Source: Clytia hemisphaerica (lineage: Eukaryota; Cnidaria; Hydrozoa; Leptothecata; Clytiidae). From it: a stretch of 64,000 nt of DNA. Below, one piece after another: positions 1-11,257 of the stretch (positions are counted from its first letter, which is position 1; each line of letters opens with the position of its first letter). The DNA lies in assembly GCA_902728285.1 (NCBI GenBank), contig CACVBU010000913.1:256482-320481 (forward strand), read 5' to 3'. The notes beneath the pieces were generated by a model. The model ran no database searches and was not told the DNA's origin. It saw only the letters and a program-made list of their open reading frames with translations. A program made the translations under genes and the position numbers.

Positions 1-540
1 TATGCTGACAGTTTCGTTGACCATGGTGATAGCATCCGATATGGATTTTAGATCGTAGAATGCTGTTGAAAGATACACAAATGAATCAGTGTCGTTAAAT
101 CAGTCGTATCATAAAGTTGTTTTCGATGGAGGTTATAGTTTCGGGGCGTAATTTTATTTTGCATCAAGAGAGTACTAACAAAACAGACCAAGACAAATGT
201 ATACACAAGCCAAAAGCAATCTTTATTGAATGTTTTTCAAGATCTAGGAAACCTTATGAGGCCTTACGAATAGTTACCTCCTCTTTCATGGATAGAGAAT
301 GCATTCATGAGATTGCCGAAAGATTTCAACAGTGTTGCGGTGTTTGCATGGTTGATACTATTTTTATTGAGGCTGATTGGTAATCCGTGAAATATATAAC
401 GTGGTCGAATTCCACACGGAGACTAGTTGGTTGAAAAAGTTTAACTGCTGAGGCTTTTTCGTCAAGGTTTCCTTCTTTTCCGTTACCAATAAGATCTTCC
501 AGGCCATTCATTCGAACCAATCGAATATCTTACCAATCAT
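1..540 (-). pseudogene. C-terminal end of a multi-copy beta-propeller-like family protein (decayed)
   Basis: Read on the minus strand, about 520-330 gives a segment with A-V-K-L-F-Q-P-T-S-L followed by V-I-Y-F-T-D and S-I-K-I-V, the strand-turn-strand spacing of an NHL-type propeller blade. Downstream, toward position 1, family-like sequence continues only across several stops and frame changes (for example after QTPQHC). The plus-strand frame at 117-383 is therefore a shadow. The order of motifs places this piece C-terminal to the segments at 906-1559, 1846-2165 and 2350-3249, so all belong to one minus-strand locus. The family match is from memory of its motif order and not from a search. 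Probably non-functional. Confidence 0.5.
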
Positions 541-905
541 GTAAACTGACTCTGAATCAGAGAAGAAAATTTTGCCATCCAAGCAAAAAAGATAGTTGAT
601 TTTTGTGACCTCGTTATGGTAATCTGCAATCATCTCAATGCACCCAGTGATCCCAAATCTAGTAAGATAATAAATTTAAATTGAATGCAAGTCGAGACTT
701 TTCAAATTTGAGCTCTTTATAGTTACATTCAACTTTCCTAGAAAGTATACAAATAGCAGAACACATAGTTGCAAGAATTTTATTACATTAAACAGCAACA
801 GATAGAAATTAAAAGGTTGCTATCGAAATTGTCATGTAGAAAAAGGACCAAATCAAAATCCAAACCGAAAACTTTTACATGAGATTATAAGATATACCCA
901 TCTGA

Positions 906-1559
906 TCATAATGTGATTTTGACAATTGATTGGGAGGTTTTGTCAGCTCCATAAAATACGTTATCGTTGGACAAGAATAATGCTTCGAAATATGGTATTC
1001 TATCATTGCAATTTATAAGGTTTATTTGTGTTTTGGTGAATCCACTTGATGCATACTCTTGTTTCTTGGCATCTAAATGATCCATAATTTTGTTCTTCAA
1101 TTGTGCAGTCTTAAGACGTCTGTCAACTTCTAAGCCTATCGAATCTGCATAATCAATCAAGGCGGATTTGGATTTCAGCTTCTCTGGTTTCACTTTAGAA
1201 AAATCAATAAACGAAATTTCTGTCCCTTTTCCTCCGTAGAAGAGTTTCTCTTGACTTTACCAAATGGACAGTGTATTGACATCGGTTTTGATACATTCAA
1301 TTGAATCAACTGGGTTATGAAGCTTAACTTTGTAAATTGAAGATTTCAAATCTTGGGGAGCATATATCAAAACAAGGAAGTATCCATACGGGCAAGAGGA
1401 TTAGGATACATCCCAACCTTATTGTTTTTTGTATATTTTGTTGTTTCGGGAATGAGAGCGTGTACGACATATCCAATATCTTTAAGATGAGAAATAAGTC
1501 TTTTGTTTGACAACTTCACAACAGAAATAGGTCCTGACGATCCTTGTTCCGAACATACT
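906..1559 (-). pseudogene. SAP-like helix plus propeller-like strands, same minus-strand locus
   Basis: The minus-strand reading contains Y-G-Y-F-L-V-L, then K-V-K-L-H-N-P-V-D, then L-F-Y-G-G-K-G-T, then a helical segment (SKSALIDYADSIGLEVDRRL) resembling a SAP helix-extension-helix, and finally V-F-Y-G-A-D-K-T-S-Q-S-I-V-K-I, another blade-like strand pair. The frame is open except for one in-frame TAA at 1257-1259 (minus), after L-S-I-W, and one frame change near 1400. The apparent start at 1193 is a GTG and not a real start, because coding similarity continues upstream through it. The piece follows directly from 1846-2165 if the MITE between them is removed. Confidence 0.5.
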
Positions 1560-1845
1560 TTAATGGGATAAACTTTCGCGGGGATTAAATTTGGCGTGTG
1601 CCACTATAGGGTGTCAAATCATGCATTTTGGTTGTTGAAATACACATTATTAGCGCTTCTTTGATGCAAGTAACCATTCCAAAGTAAGTAACCAAAAAGT
1701 ATTTATATGACATATTTTGAGTTTTGATTAGAAATATTTCGCGGATGAGGCCCTTCCAAATTTCCATTGGGATTTAATTTCGCGAATAACACCCAAATCC
1801 GCGAAATCCGCGAAATTTAATCCCCGCGAAAGTTTATCCCATTAA
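1560..1845. mobile_element. MITE with ~28-bp TIRs and TTAA target duplication
   Basis: The left end TGGGATAAACTTTCGCGGGG (from 1564) is the reverse complement of the right end just before 1842, and the inverted match continues through GGGGATTAAATTT. TTAA lies on both outer sides (1560-1563 and 1842-1845), the target of piggyBac- and Kolobok-type transposases. It carries no transposase. The minus-strand coding frame on either side rejoins exactly if one TTAA copy and the element are removed (Asp-Tyr-Phe | Lys-Val-Cys), so it landed in an exon. Confidence 0.85.
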
Positions 1846-2165
1846 AGTAATCGTTTTTTGGTAAAAGCTTTCTCATTTTGTTCATTTCCTCTTTACTAGC
1901 TTTGTTTCTGAGTGTATGCAGAAAGGAAAGACAACCTCTTTCATTTAAAAGTTTCAAGTACCAGTTACTGAAAGATGCCTTTAAGCTCTTTCCAACATGT
2001 GGTGGATCGGGTAGAGGTACGAGTAGTGACAGATCAGTGTCTATTGTTTTATTTTCTATTTTATCTTTGAGGAATCAGCTGTCAGAACCAATACTGCTCC
2101 TTTTATGCATTTGATACCATTCTCCAGACAATTTTGCAAGCATGGAATGCTGGATGAATACTGTC
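1846..2165 (-). pseudogene. Middle segment of the minus-strand multi-copy family gene
   Basis: On the minus strand a Cys-containing stretch (C-L-E-N-G-I-K-C-I-K-G-A-V-L-V-L) is followed, in another frame, by L-P-D-P-P-H-V-G-K-S-L-K-A-S-F-S-N-W-Y and L-H-T-L-R-N-K, which I recognise as the conserved PDxxHVGKS..SxxNW core of a large invertebrate multi-copy family. At least one frameshift separates the halves (about 2060-2090), and an in-frame stop lies between them. Function is unknown to me. The plus-strand frames at 1878-2395 are shadows. Confidence 0.5.
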
Positions 2166-2349
2166 ATGACCATCCTCGATACATTTCGGGTATACGTGAA
2201 CAAAAAAGTAAAATCAACACAGTTTGTTTTTTACGATATTTCGTTCTATTTTCAGAACTTCATCAGGTTTCATCAGGTTTCTTTCAGGTTTTTCGGGTAT
2301 ACTGTATATACTTGCAATATGATTTACATAAAGACGAGTCTCTTAGAAT

Positions 2350-3249
2350 TAGTTCGTTCCATTGGTGCAAGCTTCACACATCTGCAGAATCTTAACATGC
2401 TTGGTAATTTGGTCGGTAAGATTTACACCTGTTTTTCCTGATTTAGACATATTCCACTAAAACGGGTAACGAGTTCTTGTTGACAAGGGTAGTTAACAAG
2501 CCTACGACTGCCTCAGTAACGATCAGATCCTTCAATAATTCTGGGTCCGGAGGATTGTTTAATTTAACAAACTCGTGATCAACTTGAACAGTTAATCAAA
2601 CATTGGTTTTTGATAACGAGTCATACTCGACGGATGGTTTTAATGCGGTACCATAGCATACTGGGTACACAATAACATTCATTTTCAACAATAGGCTTAA
2701 TTTCATCTTCGCCTTTTCCATCACTGATTAGTCTTAACTGAATGGAACTGAGATTTTTTAGTACGCCTGAATGAGTAGTGTACCATGTTTTTAAACATGT
2801 GGATAGGGAGGGTCCGCCTAAGTTCATTTTCAAGTTATCAGGGTCTCTATTACTAGACCTTGACCATATGACATCGGACCACGGACAAAATGAAATGTAC
2901 TTCTACCCCCAAGGTATGAAATGCTGTTGAAAAACTCTATCACTTCGGGATGATATACATGGTTTGGTTCATAGAAACAGTTCACAACATCAGTCAAATA
3001 TTTATAAGAAATCCGATTTTTATCAATTTTCCCATCCCTGATCAACTGATTCAGTTTTTTGGCTACCTCATCGGCATCTTCCAATCTAACACAGAATTGT
3101 CTCCATTTGTTTTCTTCCTCTTCGGACAAAGAACTGATTTCTACAATGTCAATAATAGGATCATCACAAGACTCAACTTCATTCTCATTTTCCTCGAAAT
3201 CAGACGGTGAATCGGGCGATTCTTCAGGTTCGTCGTCGCTGGGGATCTA
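2350..3249 (-). pseudogene. WRQFC / RGPM domain segment of the same minus-strand gene
   Basis: The exon begins after a minus-strand acceptor near 3250 with an acidic stretch (P-S-D-D-E-P-E-E-S), then K-W-R-Q-F-C-V-R-L, Y-K-Y-L-T-D-V-V, P-E-V-I-E-F-F-N-S-I-S-Y-L-G-G-R and R-G-P-M-S-Y-G-Q-G. A +1 frame change near 2860 leads to N-L-G-G-P-S, a further shift to Y-G-T-A-L-K-P-S-V-E-Y-D, an in-frame TGA before L-T-V-Q-V-D, then I-V-T-E-A-V-V and finally L-Q-M-C-E-A-C-T. The motifs are collinear with a multi-copy family seen in aquatic invertebrates. Several lesions make it a pseudogene. The 99-aa frame at 2830-3129 is only its cleanest part. Confidence 0.6.
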
Positions 3250-4082
3250 AATCATAAAAATCAGGCAACTTAGCTTGGCGACGTTAGCCTGAAACTAAGC
3301 ATGGACCAAAAAACAACTAAACAAATAATATCTGAACCTGTCCTTTTTCACATCATTTAGAATCAAAATTTGTATTGCCGGTATCTTATACTTAGTAACT
3401 AATTGAAATATTCTAGGCATGAAATGAGGTAGAAAGCAAAAAATCATGTAACGTTGTTAAACAACTTGTAGGTTGAAATCCTGAAATTCCTCGCCTACCG
3501 TAGAACTGTACCGAAATTGGGTTGATTGTGAAAACGTGTAGTAAATTAATTATAATCATTATTTACTATTACGAGCATGCACCCTATGCAGGTTCAACCC
3601 TATCTAGATTCAACCCTATTCGCTTCGTGAGGGGAGACAAAAACATTACCCTGAAACAAAAAATTAATTTTTACGGCTTTGACTTGCTGCTATTTTCTTG
3701 AGTTTTAAGGACTTTTCCTAACTTTCATTGAGATGATTTTTCAAAAAAGAAATATTTTATTCAACCCATTCAAATTTGGTGATGTCAGTAATTTTAGAAA
3801 AACACCCAAGTTTCACAAGGTAAAAAAAACGTTGTATATGCTAAAGATTTAAAAAATCTGATATCTTTTCCGCCATAAACTTTGAAAGATTTTATGCTAG
3901 GGAGTTCTCAACCCCTTCCCGACATTTTTATGCAATGTAAGAAAACTCGTGTCGAATAGGGATAACAACCACAACGTGTCATATATCAATTATTAAAAAT
4001 ACCAGTGGGTTTGTTTTTTAATAAGATCTTACTTTCTCTCAATATAAAATATAGATTAAGTAAATAAAATGTTTTACTCTAA

Positions 4083-4277
4083 GTGACGGTCATCGGGGTC
4101 TGCAAAATCAGCATCGGGATTTTGAAATTCATCTGTCAAATCAACTTCCACGACCTCTCCGACTCCAGAACGTTTTTCTTTCTTTCTTGGGTTGTTGAAA
4201 AAATCTTCTACTGGGCGTTTTGCTTTATTGTTACTTCTATTCCCATTTTTCTTGCAACACGCAGTGTAATGATCTAA
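4083..4277 (-). CDS. Possible upstream exon of the minus-strand family gene
   Basis: The minus strand reads D-H-Y-T-A-C-C-K-K-N-G, then a Lys/Arg-rich stretch and an acidic tail (V-E-V-D-L-T-D-E-F-Q-N-P-D-A-D). A weak donor (GTCACT) after the D-P-D-D stretch would join in phase with the acidic start of the 3249 exon, the codon completing as His. The His/Cys spacing could be a degenerate C2H2 finger. This is inference; there is no independent evidence that it is transcribed. Confidence 0.3.
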
Positions 4278-6074
4278 AACAAAAAATCATTAATTCAAGA
4301 ATTTGAACATAAATTGACAGAGAGAAGTATCTTATTGTTTACATGGAGACCAATATTCTCAGACCTCCAGCCGTTCCATATGAATACTTGTAAGCAAATA
4401 CAGGGTCTGATCTGTGATTGATGATAACATCCCAAAAAAATGAAAATGGTTTACTTAAGGGAGATGTTTATATTTTTCATAGAAAAATTTATTTGATTAA
4501 ATTAAGTTGGTCTTTTCGATTTGTTCCTGTGTCAATACACTCTTTGATACAGTTTAGGGAGACAAATAGTGCGATAAAGGTTTTCTAGAAATCAGAACAC
4601 GTCATTTGTATAAGAAAATCGAAGTTCATAACATGCGGTCTCCTAGAAGATAAGAACACATATTTCTAAAAAAACTCTCCGCCGGCTGCATATGTCAATT
4701 GTTTTGTACAAGTCGTATAAGTGACAGACTAGCCCACCAACCTATACTATTTTCAGCTACAAAACAATATAAATGCTTGGATTTGTTTGATAAATTACAA
4801 GTTGAATTACTTTGTTGAGTTGAAGTGTTGCTTTTTGCAAGTATCAGCAGTATCTTGCACTTTATTTCTTGCTTGATTCCTCGATATTTTTTAAGTTTTG
4901 AAAGAAAACGAATTTTCGCGCTATCAAAAATACTGTAAAACTATGAAAAAGTCTTCCATATAAGGAAATTTGCAAACATGGAATAACGGACAAAATCAAC
5001 GCGAAAGAAATCAAATTTTTCTCTTCAATACTTATATGTGTGGGAAAGGTGTAGAGGTGTGAAAAATACTTGTGTGTGATTTACACATTTCTATTGCAAA
5101 GGAAACAATGGAAAGACAAATTCTTTATCGGTAAATTTTATTACTTTGATTTCAATTTTATGGATTTTAAAATTAAAAAAGAAATTTTTCCATACCAAAT
5201 TTGATAGCAAAATTTCATTTCATAAGATTTTCATAAGAAAAATATATGAAGAAATAAATTTTCGATTACGTAATGAAAATCTACTCCAATCAGCTTTTCA
5301 GATTCAAAATGAATTTGTCCCATCAGCTATCATTGCTAGATTTTCAAATTCTGTTCATTATTCGTTGATATTTTTTTCAATACAATATTTTTGTTAGTCT
5401 GCTGTCTTTTGTATTTTTAGTTGAGCAGGGTAACAGCATGGATGGGAGTTTTTTTGATAGAATAAATTTGAAATAAGTTTCATTTTTACCATTAATTTTT
5501 ATATTGCTCTTTAGATTAGATAATATTACCTTAAAAATTTCAGCAAATTACTATTATGGAAATAAAGAAAGACCCCAAAACGACATCATTGGCTCGCAAT
5601 ATCTTGGTTGGAAAAAGAAATTTGGTTGTATCGATATTTGAAGTTCCTTTATGAGAATTATACAAATTGCTAGCTAATTATCAAATTACTAGCTAATGGT
5701 ATTGACTGAAGATAATGTAAAAATCGACAAGATGACTGAGATGAAGTACGACTTACAGAGAGAGCTGTGCTTAAAAATTGCAAATCCAGATGAACTGACT
5801 GACTGACTGACAAACACAATGGAAGTTATGTCAGTTGCTGAACGATCAACTGATACTGAACTACAGAAGCTATTCATCTTTTCCTAAAGGTTCTCTGTGG
5901 ATGTCGTTAGAAATTTTAAATCTATGTAAACACCATATATTTTCTGGACATGTATTAAAATTGGTGTATTTGTTACTTTATTTTGATAAAATCGTTCTTC
6001 AATATAATTGTATTTTAGATATTATAGAAACAAGCAAGAACCCTATATTCACATTCATTTCAAACGTGCTTTAA
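4278..6074. other. Geneless AT-rich spacer
   Basis: No frame in this stretch shows a recognisable motif. The longest frame (5146-5397) is lysine-, isoleucine- and phenylalanine-rich and follows base composition. I see no TIRs or long direct repeats. Confidence 0.5.
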
Positions 6075-6460
6075 AGTAGAACCCAGATCCATTTTCGACC
6101 ATTTCCTAATTTAGCCAGTTTAAGGACAATTTTGGACAAGCTAATAGTTCTACATGGGGAAGTGCTTTTTTACAAAGTTTGGGAAGAGTAAAATCTAGAA
6201 CCATTTTCGACCATTCCCTAATTTAAACAGTTTCAGGGCAAGTTTGGACAAGCTAAGTTCTGCATTGGGAAGTGCTTTCTTACAAAGTTTGGGAAAAGTA
6301 ATATCTAGATCCATTTTCGACCATTCCTTAATTTAAACAGTTTCGGGACAAGTTTGGATAAGCTAAGTTCAACATTGGGAAGTGCTTTGATACAAAGTTT
6401 GGGAAAAGTTAAATCCAGATCCATTTTCGACCATACCCTAATTCAAACACAGTTCCAAAT
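6075..6460. repeat. ~110-bp minisatellite, about 3.5-4 copies
   Basis: CCATTTTCGACCAT recurs at 6089, 6201, 6311 and 6421 (spacing 112, 110, 110), each followed by a GTTTGGACAAGCTAA-like block, TTGGGAAGTGCTTT and ACAAAGTTTGGGAAAAGT. Degenerate remnants (ACAAAGTTTGGCAAACGT near 6500) continue toward 6800. It directly precedes the large array. Confidence 0.85.
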
Positions 6461-8287
6461 ATGGGGGAAACCGTAATATTTTATTGGGAAATGATGTTTC
6501 ACAAAGTTTGGCAAACGTAACATCTGGACCCGTTTTTGCTGGTTCCCAGCGTCAATCTAGGCAAACAAAAGGTCTGGACAAAAATAAATCGGTTAGGTTT
6601 TTATCATTTTTGGATTGTGAAACTGTGACTCACAAGCTCCAGGAATTGAAATTCCCAACCAGGGTATCCGAATATCCGCATCCAGATTTAAAGTTTGTGA
6701 AATTGCATTTGACAACCTTGTGAAGAGTTGCAGGAATCCCAACCTTGTGATTAGTTTGGAAAACCCACCTATTCCCAAATCTGGAAACGACATTTCACAA
6801 AGCTTGTGATCTATTAATTTTTCCTGTGGTAGTTGATGTGCTGTTGCTGTTTCCCATCTTGATCTTCGAATGAAATGGCTGGAAATGATTTGCTCATTGG
6901 CGGCCTCTTGACCTTTTATACATGCAACATTAAGCTAAAAAGAAAAATGCAACATTATTTGAATGAACAATGAAGAAAATTGAACGTGACACTTAATTTT
7001 GTGATTGGCAGTTACTAAAAGCTTTCGAACGTGTTTTTTGTGCTCTCGCTTTAAAGTCAGCAGTTGAAAATTCGAACATTGGTACTGTATTTTGACATAG
7101 CGGATAAATGAAAAATTAAGAAAATAAATGTACACGTAACACTCTTTTTTGAAAATATAGTAAACGTGACTTTCAAAAACGTTTCAGTCAAAAAATTGGT
7201 ATCTAGGAATATAGCACGTGACGAAGGCTCGAAAGTTCAATCCTAGCCAGTATTTAATTTTGACATAGTGGATAAATTAAAAATAACTTGAAACGTTTTC
7301 GGCATACGCATCGAATCAATCGTCTTTGGAGGAATCCGCTTTCTTTTTAAGTTGGTCTTCTCTAAATTATCATGCACTTTTACCAACACATCCGCTACCA
7401 AGCTGGTGTCGTTTCTTACTTTGAGCCAGAAGGTTTTGATTTCGACGGAAAAAAAAAAGAAATAAAAGCAATTAATTTGAAGTTACGTTATTGTCCGACT
7501 TAAGAAATCAACTCAGAGAAATTTAAGCATTCTATCGATACAAAAATAGTTCAGTTCTTACAATTTCAGAAAAATAATTTCTATAAAAAATCGTAAGCGA
7601 GAAAATCAGCGCCAAGATGAATACAAAACATTACCCTCAAGGGTAGTTGATGTGCTGTTGCTGTTTCCCATCTTGATCTTCGAATGAAATGGCTGGAAAT
7701 GATTTGCTCATTGGTGGCCTCTTGACCTTTTATACATGCAACATTAAGCTAAAAAGAAAAATGCAACATTACTTGAATGAACAATGAAGAAAATTGAACG
7801 TGACACTTAATTTTGTGATTGGCAGTTACTAAAAGCTTTCAAACGTGTTTTTTGTGCTCTCGCTTTAAAGTCAGCAGTTGAAAATTCGAACATTCGGTAC
7901 TGTATTTTGACATAGCGGATAAATGAAAAATTAAGAAAATAAATGTACACGTAACACTCTTTTTTGAAAATATAGTAAACGTGACTTTCAAAAACGTTTC
8001 GGTCAAAAAATTGGTATCTAGGAATATAGCACGTGACGAAGGCTCGAAAGTTCAATCCTAGCCAGTATTTAATTTTGACATAGTGGATAAATGAAAAATA
8101 ACTTGAAACGTTTTCGGCATACGCATCGAATCAATCGTCTTTGGAGGAATCCGCTTTCTTTTTAAGTTGGTCTTCTCTAAATTATCATGCACTTTTACCA
8201 ACACATCCGCTACCAAGCTGGTGTCGTTTCTTACTTTGAGCCAGAAGGTTTTGATTTCGACGGAAAAAAAAAAGAAATAAAAGCAAT

Positions 8288-9408
8288 CAATCGCGCTCTT
8301 CGTTTTTTTAATAAAATACAAAAACATGAAAAAAACCGACCAAATTTCAACAAAATACGGTATCACCTAGCAGAATTTCAACAAGAGATGAAATCGAAAA
8401 TGTTGTAAATCGATGGATAGAACAAAATTGCATAAAAGATGACGAAAAAATGAGATTAGAATGTCATAAATGTCAACGAACACTGCATTATGCATGCACA
8501 GGACTACCATCTTACCAAATACAAATGTTCCTGAAAAAAGGCTATCGAAAATACCAATGCATAAATTGCTGTTCCATCGATCAAGAGCTACACCGAAAAA
8601 TCTTGGACCATCAAAATCAAAAGCTGTACACATAGCCGTAAAGAAATTGAAGCGTGCGAAAATATTATCAAGGTGAAAAACGAGAATGAAAGGAAGTTGA
8701 ATGTTGCAGTTAAAGAATTACAAGCTAAATGTCAGGGACATGTTAAAGAAAGGAACCATGTTGCCGATACAATTCAAGCTCAATTTTTAGCGCTGGAAAC
8801 TAAACTTACAACTAAAATCGAAGAGACAATGAATGCGGAACATAACGATAACAAAACGAAAAGAAATTCAAAGAAAAGTCTTGCGAAATTACGAAAATCA
8901 ATGACGAGTTAAATATATCCAGCATGAAACAAATACTTCGCAGCGAAAAAGTCGAAGAACAAATGGAAGAACAGAGAAAGTAATCAAGGGAAGCTAACAT
9001 CATCATCCATAGAGTGGAAGAGAATGGCAATAGAGATGACAATGATTTCGTAAGCGAACTCCTAAACGACGACGTTAAAATAAACACAGAGCCAACTTAC
9101 GTCTCCCGTATTGGTAAAGCAACAAATCGTACACGACCAATCAAAATTGAATTTAATGACGGTCATGTAAAACACAAATTTATGCGAAACTTCAGAGAAT
9201 TAAAGCAGTTTGAAGTAAAAGAATGGAGAAGTTAAGCAAACGAGAGAAATCGAGTAATGCCGCAGAGCGATTACAAATGGAGAGTGCGAGGAAGTCCTCA
9301 AGGAGGACTATATTTAAAAAAGATATTTTGTAAAATAAGATCGGTTTAGAGAGGACCTGAACGGGCCCTAAACCGTATTCTGTATAACCGTATTCCGTAT
9401 AAAAATTA
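8288..9408 (+). mobile_element. Decayed non-LTR retrotransposon ORF1 (PHD finger, coiled coil, RRM-like) inside an array unit
   Basis: Between the unit words AAAAGCAA and TTAATTTGAAG, where other units are contiguous, sits ~1.1 kb of ORF1-like sequence. In order it has an acidic/aromatic N-terminal stretch ending in N-V-V-N-R-W-I-E-Q-N-C, a PHD-type Cys/His cluster (C-H-K-C, H-Y-A-C, C-I-N-C; 8460-8570), a Lys/Glu-rich coiled coil (8670-8960), N/I-I-I-H then R-I-G-K-A and R-P-I-K-I-E-F, the RRM-like core of LINE ORF1p (9000-9235), and the C-terminal W-R-V-R-G-S-P (about 9280). Frame changes near 8390, 8630 and 8900, and stops at 8981 and 9233, show it is dead. No ORF2 (endonuclease/RT) is present. 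It ends in CCGTATTCTGTATAACC-type repeats. Confidence 0.75.
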
Positions 9409-11257
9409 ATTTGAAGTTACGTTATTGTCCGGCTTAAGAAATCAACTCAGAGAAATTTAAGCATTCTATCGATACAAAAATAGATCAGTTCTTACAATTT
9501 CAGAAAAATAATTTCTATGAAAAATCGTAAGCGAGAAAATCAGCGCCAAGATGAATACAAAACTGAATTTGAAAAGAAATATTACCCTCAAGGGTAGTTG
9601 ATGTGCTGTTGCTGTTTCCCATCTTGATCTTCGAATGAAATGGCTGGAAATGATTTGCTCATTGGTGGCCTCTTGACCTTTTATACATGCAACATTAAGC
9701 TAAAAAGAAAAATGCAACATTATTTGAATGAACAATGAAGAAAATTGAACGTGACACTTAATTTTGTGATTGACAGTTACTAAAAGCTTTCGAACGTGTT
9801 TTTTGTGCTCCTGCTTTAAAGCCAGCAGTTGAAAATCCGAACATTCGGTACTGAATTTTGACATAGCGAATTAATGAAAAATTAAGAAAATAAATGTACA
9901 CGTAACACTCTTTTTTGAAAATATAGTAAACGTGACTTTCAAAAACGTTTCAGTCAAAAAGTTGGTATCTAGGAATATAGCATGTGACGAAGGCTCAAAA
10001 GTTCAATCCTAGCCAGTATTTAATTTTGACATAGTGGATAAATGAAAAATAACTTGAAATGTTGTCGGCATACGCATCGAAACAATCGTCTTTGGAGGAA
10101 TCTGCTTTCTTTTTAAGTTGGTCTTCTCTAAGTTATCATGCGCTTTTACCAACACATCCGCTACCGAGCTGGTGTCGTTTCTTACTTTGAGCCGGAAGGT
10201 TTTGTTTTCGGCTGAATAAAAAAAAAGAAATAAAAGCAATTAATTTGAAGTTACGTTATTGTCCGGCTTAAGAAATCAACTCAGAGAAATTTAAGCATTC
10301 TATCGATACAAAAATAGTTCAGTTCTTACAATTTCAGAAAAATAATTTCTCTAAAAAATCGTAAGCGAGAAAATCAGCGCCAAGATGAATACAAATCTGA
10401 ATTTGAAAAGAAATATTACCCTCAAGGGTAGTTGATGTGCTGTTGCTGTTTCCCATCTTGATCTTCGAATGAAATGGCTGGAAATGATTTGCTCATTGGT
10501 GGCCTCTTGACCTTTTATACATGCAACATTAAGCTAAAAAGAAAAATGCAACATTATTTGAATGAACAATGAAGAAAATTGAACGTGACACTTAATTTTG
10601 TGATTGACAGTTACTAAAAGCTTCGAACGTGTTAGTGTTTTTTGTGCTCTTGCTTTAAAGCCAGCAGTTGAAAATTCGAACATTGGTAATGTATTTTGAC
10701 ATAGCGGATAAATGAAAAATTAAGAAAATAAATGAACACTCTTTTTTGAAAATATAGTAAACGTGACTTTCAAAAACGTTTCGGTCAAAAAGTTGGTTTC
10801 TAGGAATATAGCACGTGACGAAGGCTCAAAAGTTCAATCCTAGCCAGTATTTAATTTTGACATAGTGGATAAATGAAAAATAACTTGAAATGTTGTCGGC
10901 ATACGCATCGAAACAATCGTCTTTTGAGGAATCCGCTTTCTTTTTAAGTTGGTCTTCTCTAAGTTATCATGCGCTTTTACCAACACATCTGCTTCCAAGC
11001 TGGTGTCGTTTCTCACTTTGAGCCGGAAGGTTTTGATTTTGACTGAAAAAAAAGAAGAAATAAAAGCAATTAATTTGAAGTTACGTTATTGTCCGGCTTA
11101 AGAAATCAACTCAGAGAAATTTAAGCATTCTATCGATACAAAAATAGTTCAGTTCTTACAATTTCAGAAAAATAATTTCTATAAAAAATCGTAAGCGAGA
11201 AAATCAGCGCCAAGATGAATACAAATCTGAATTTGAAAAGAAATATTACCCTCAAGG

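Noticed and set aside
10009..10239. The repeated minus-strand frame with K-V-R-N-D-T-S in the array units
   Set aside because: It stays open in some copies, but shifts or stops break it in others and its changes look like those of the rest of the unit. No start context, motif or homologue supports it.
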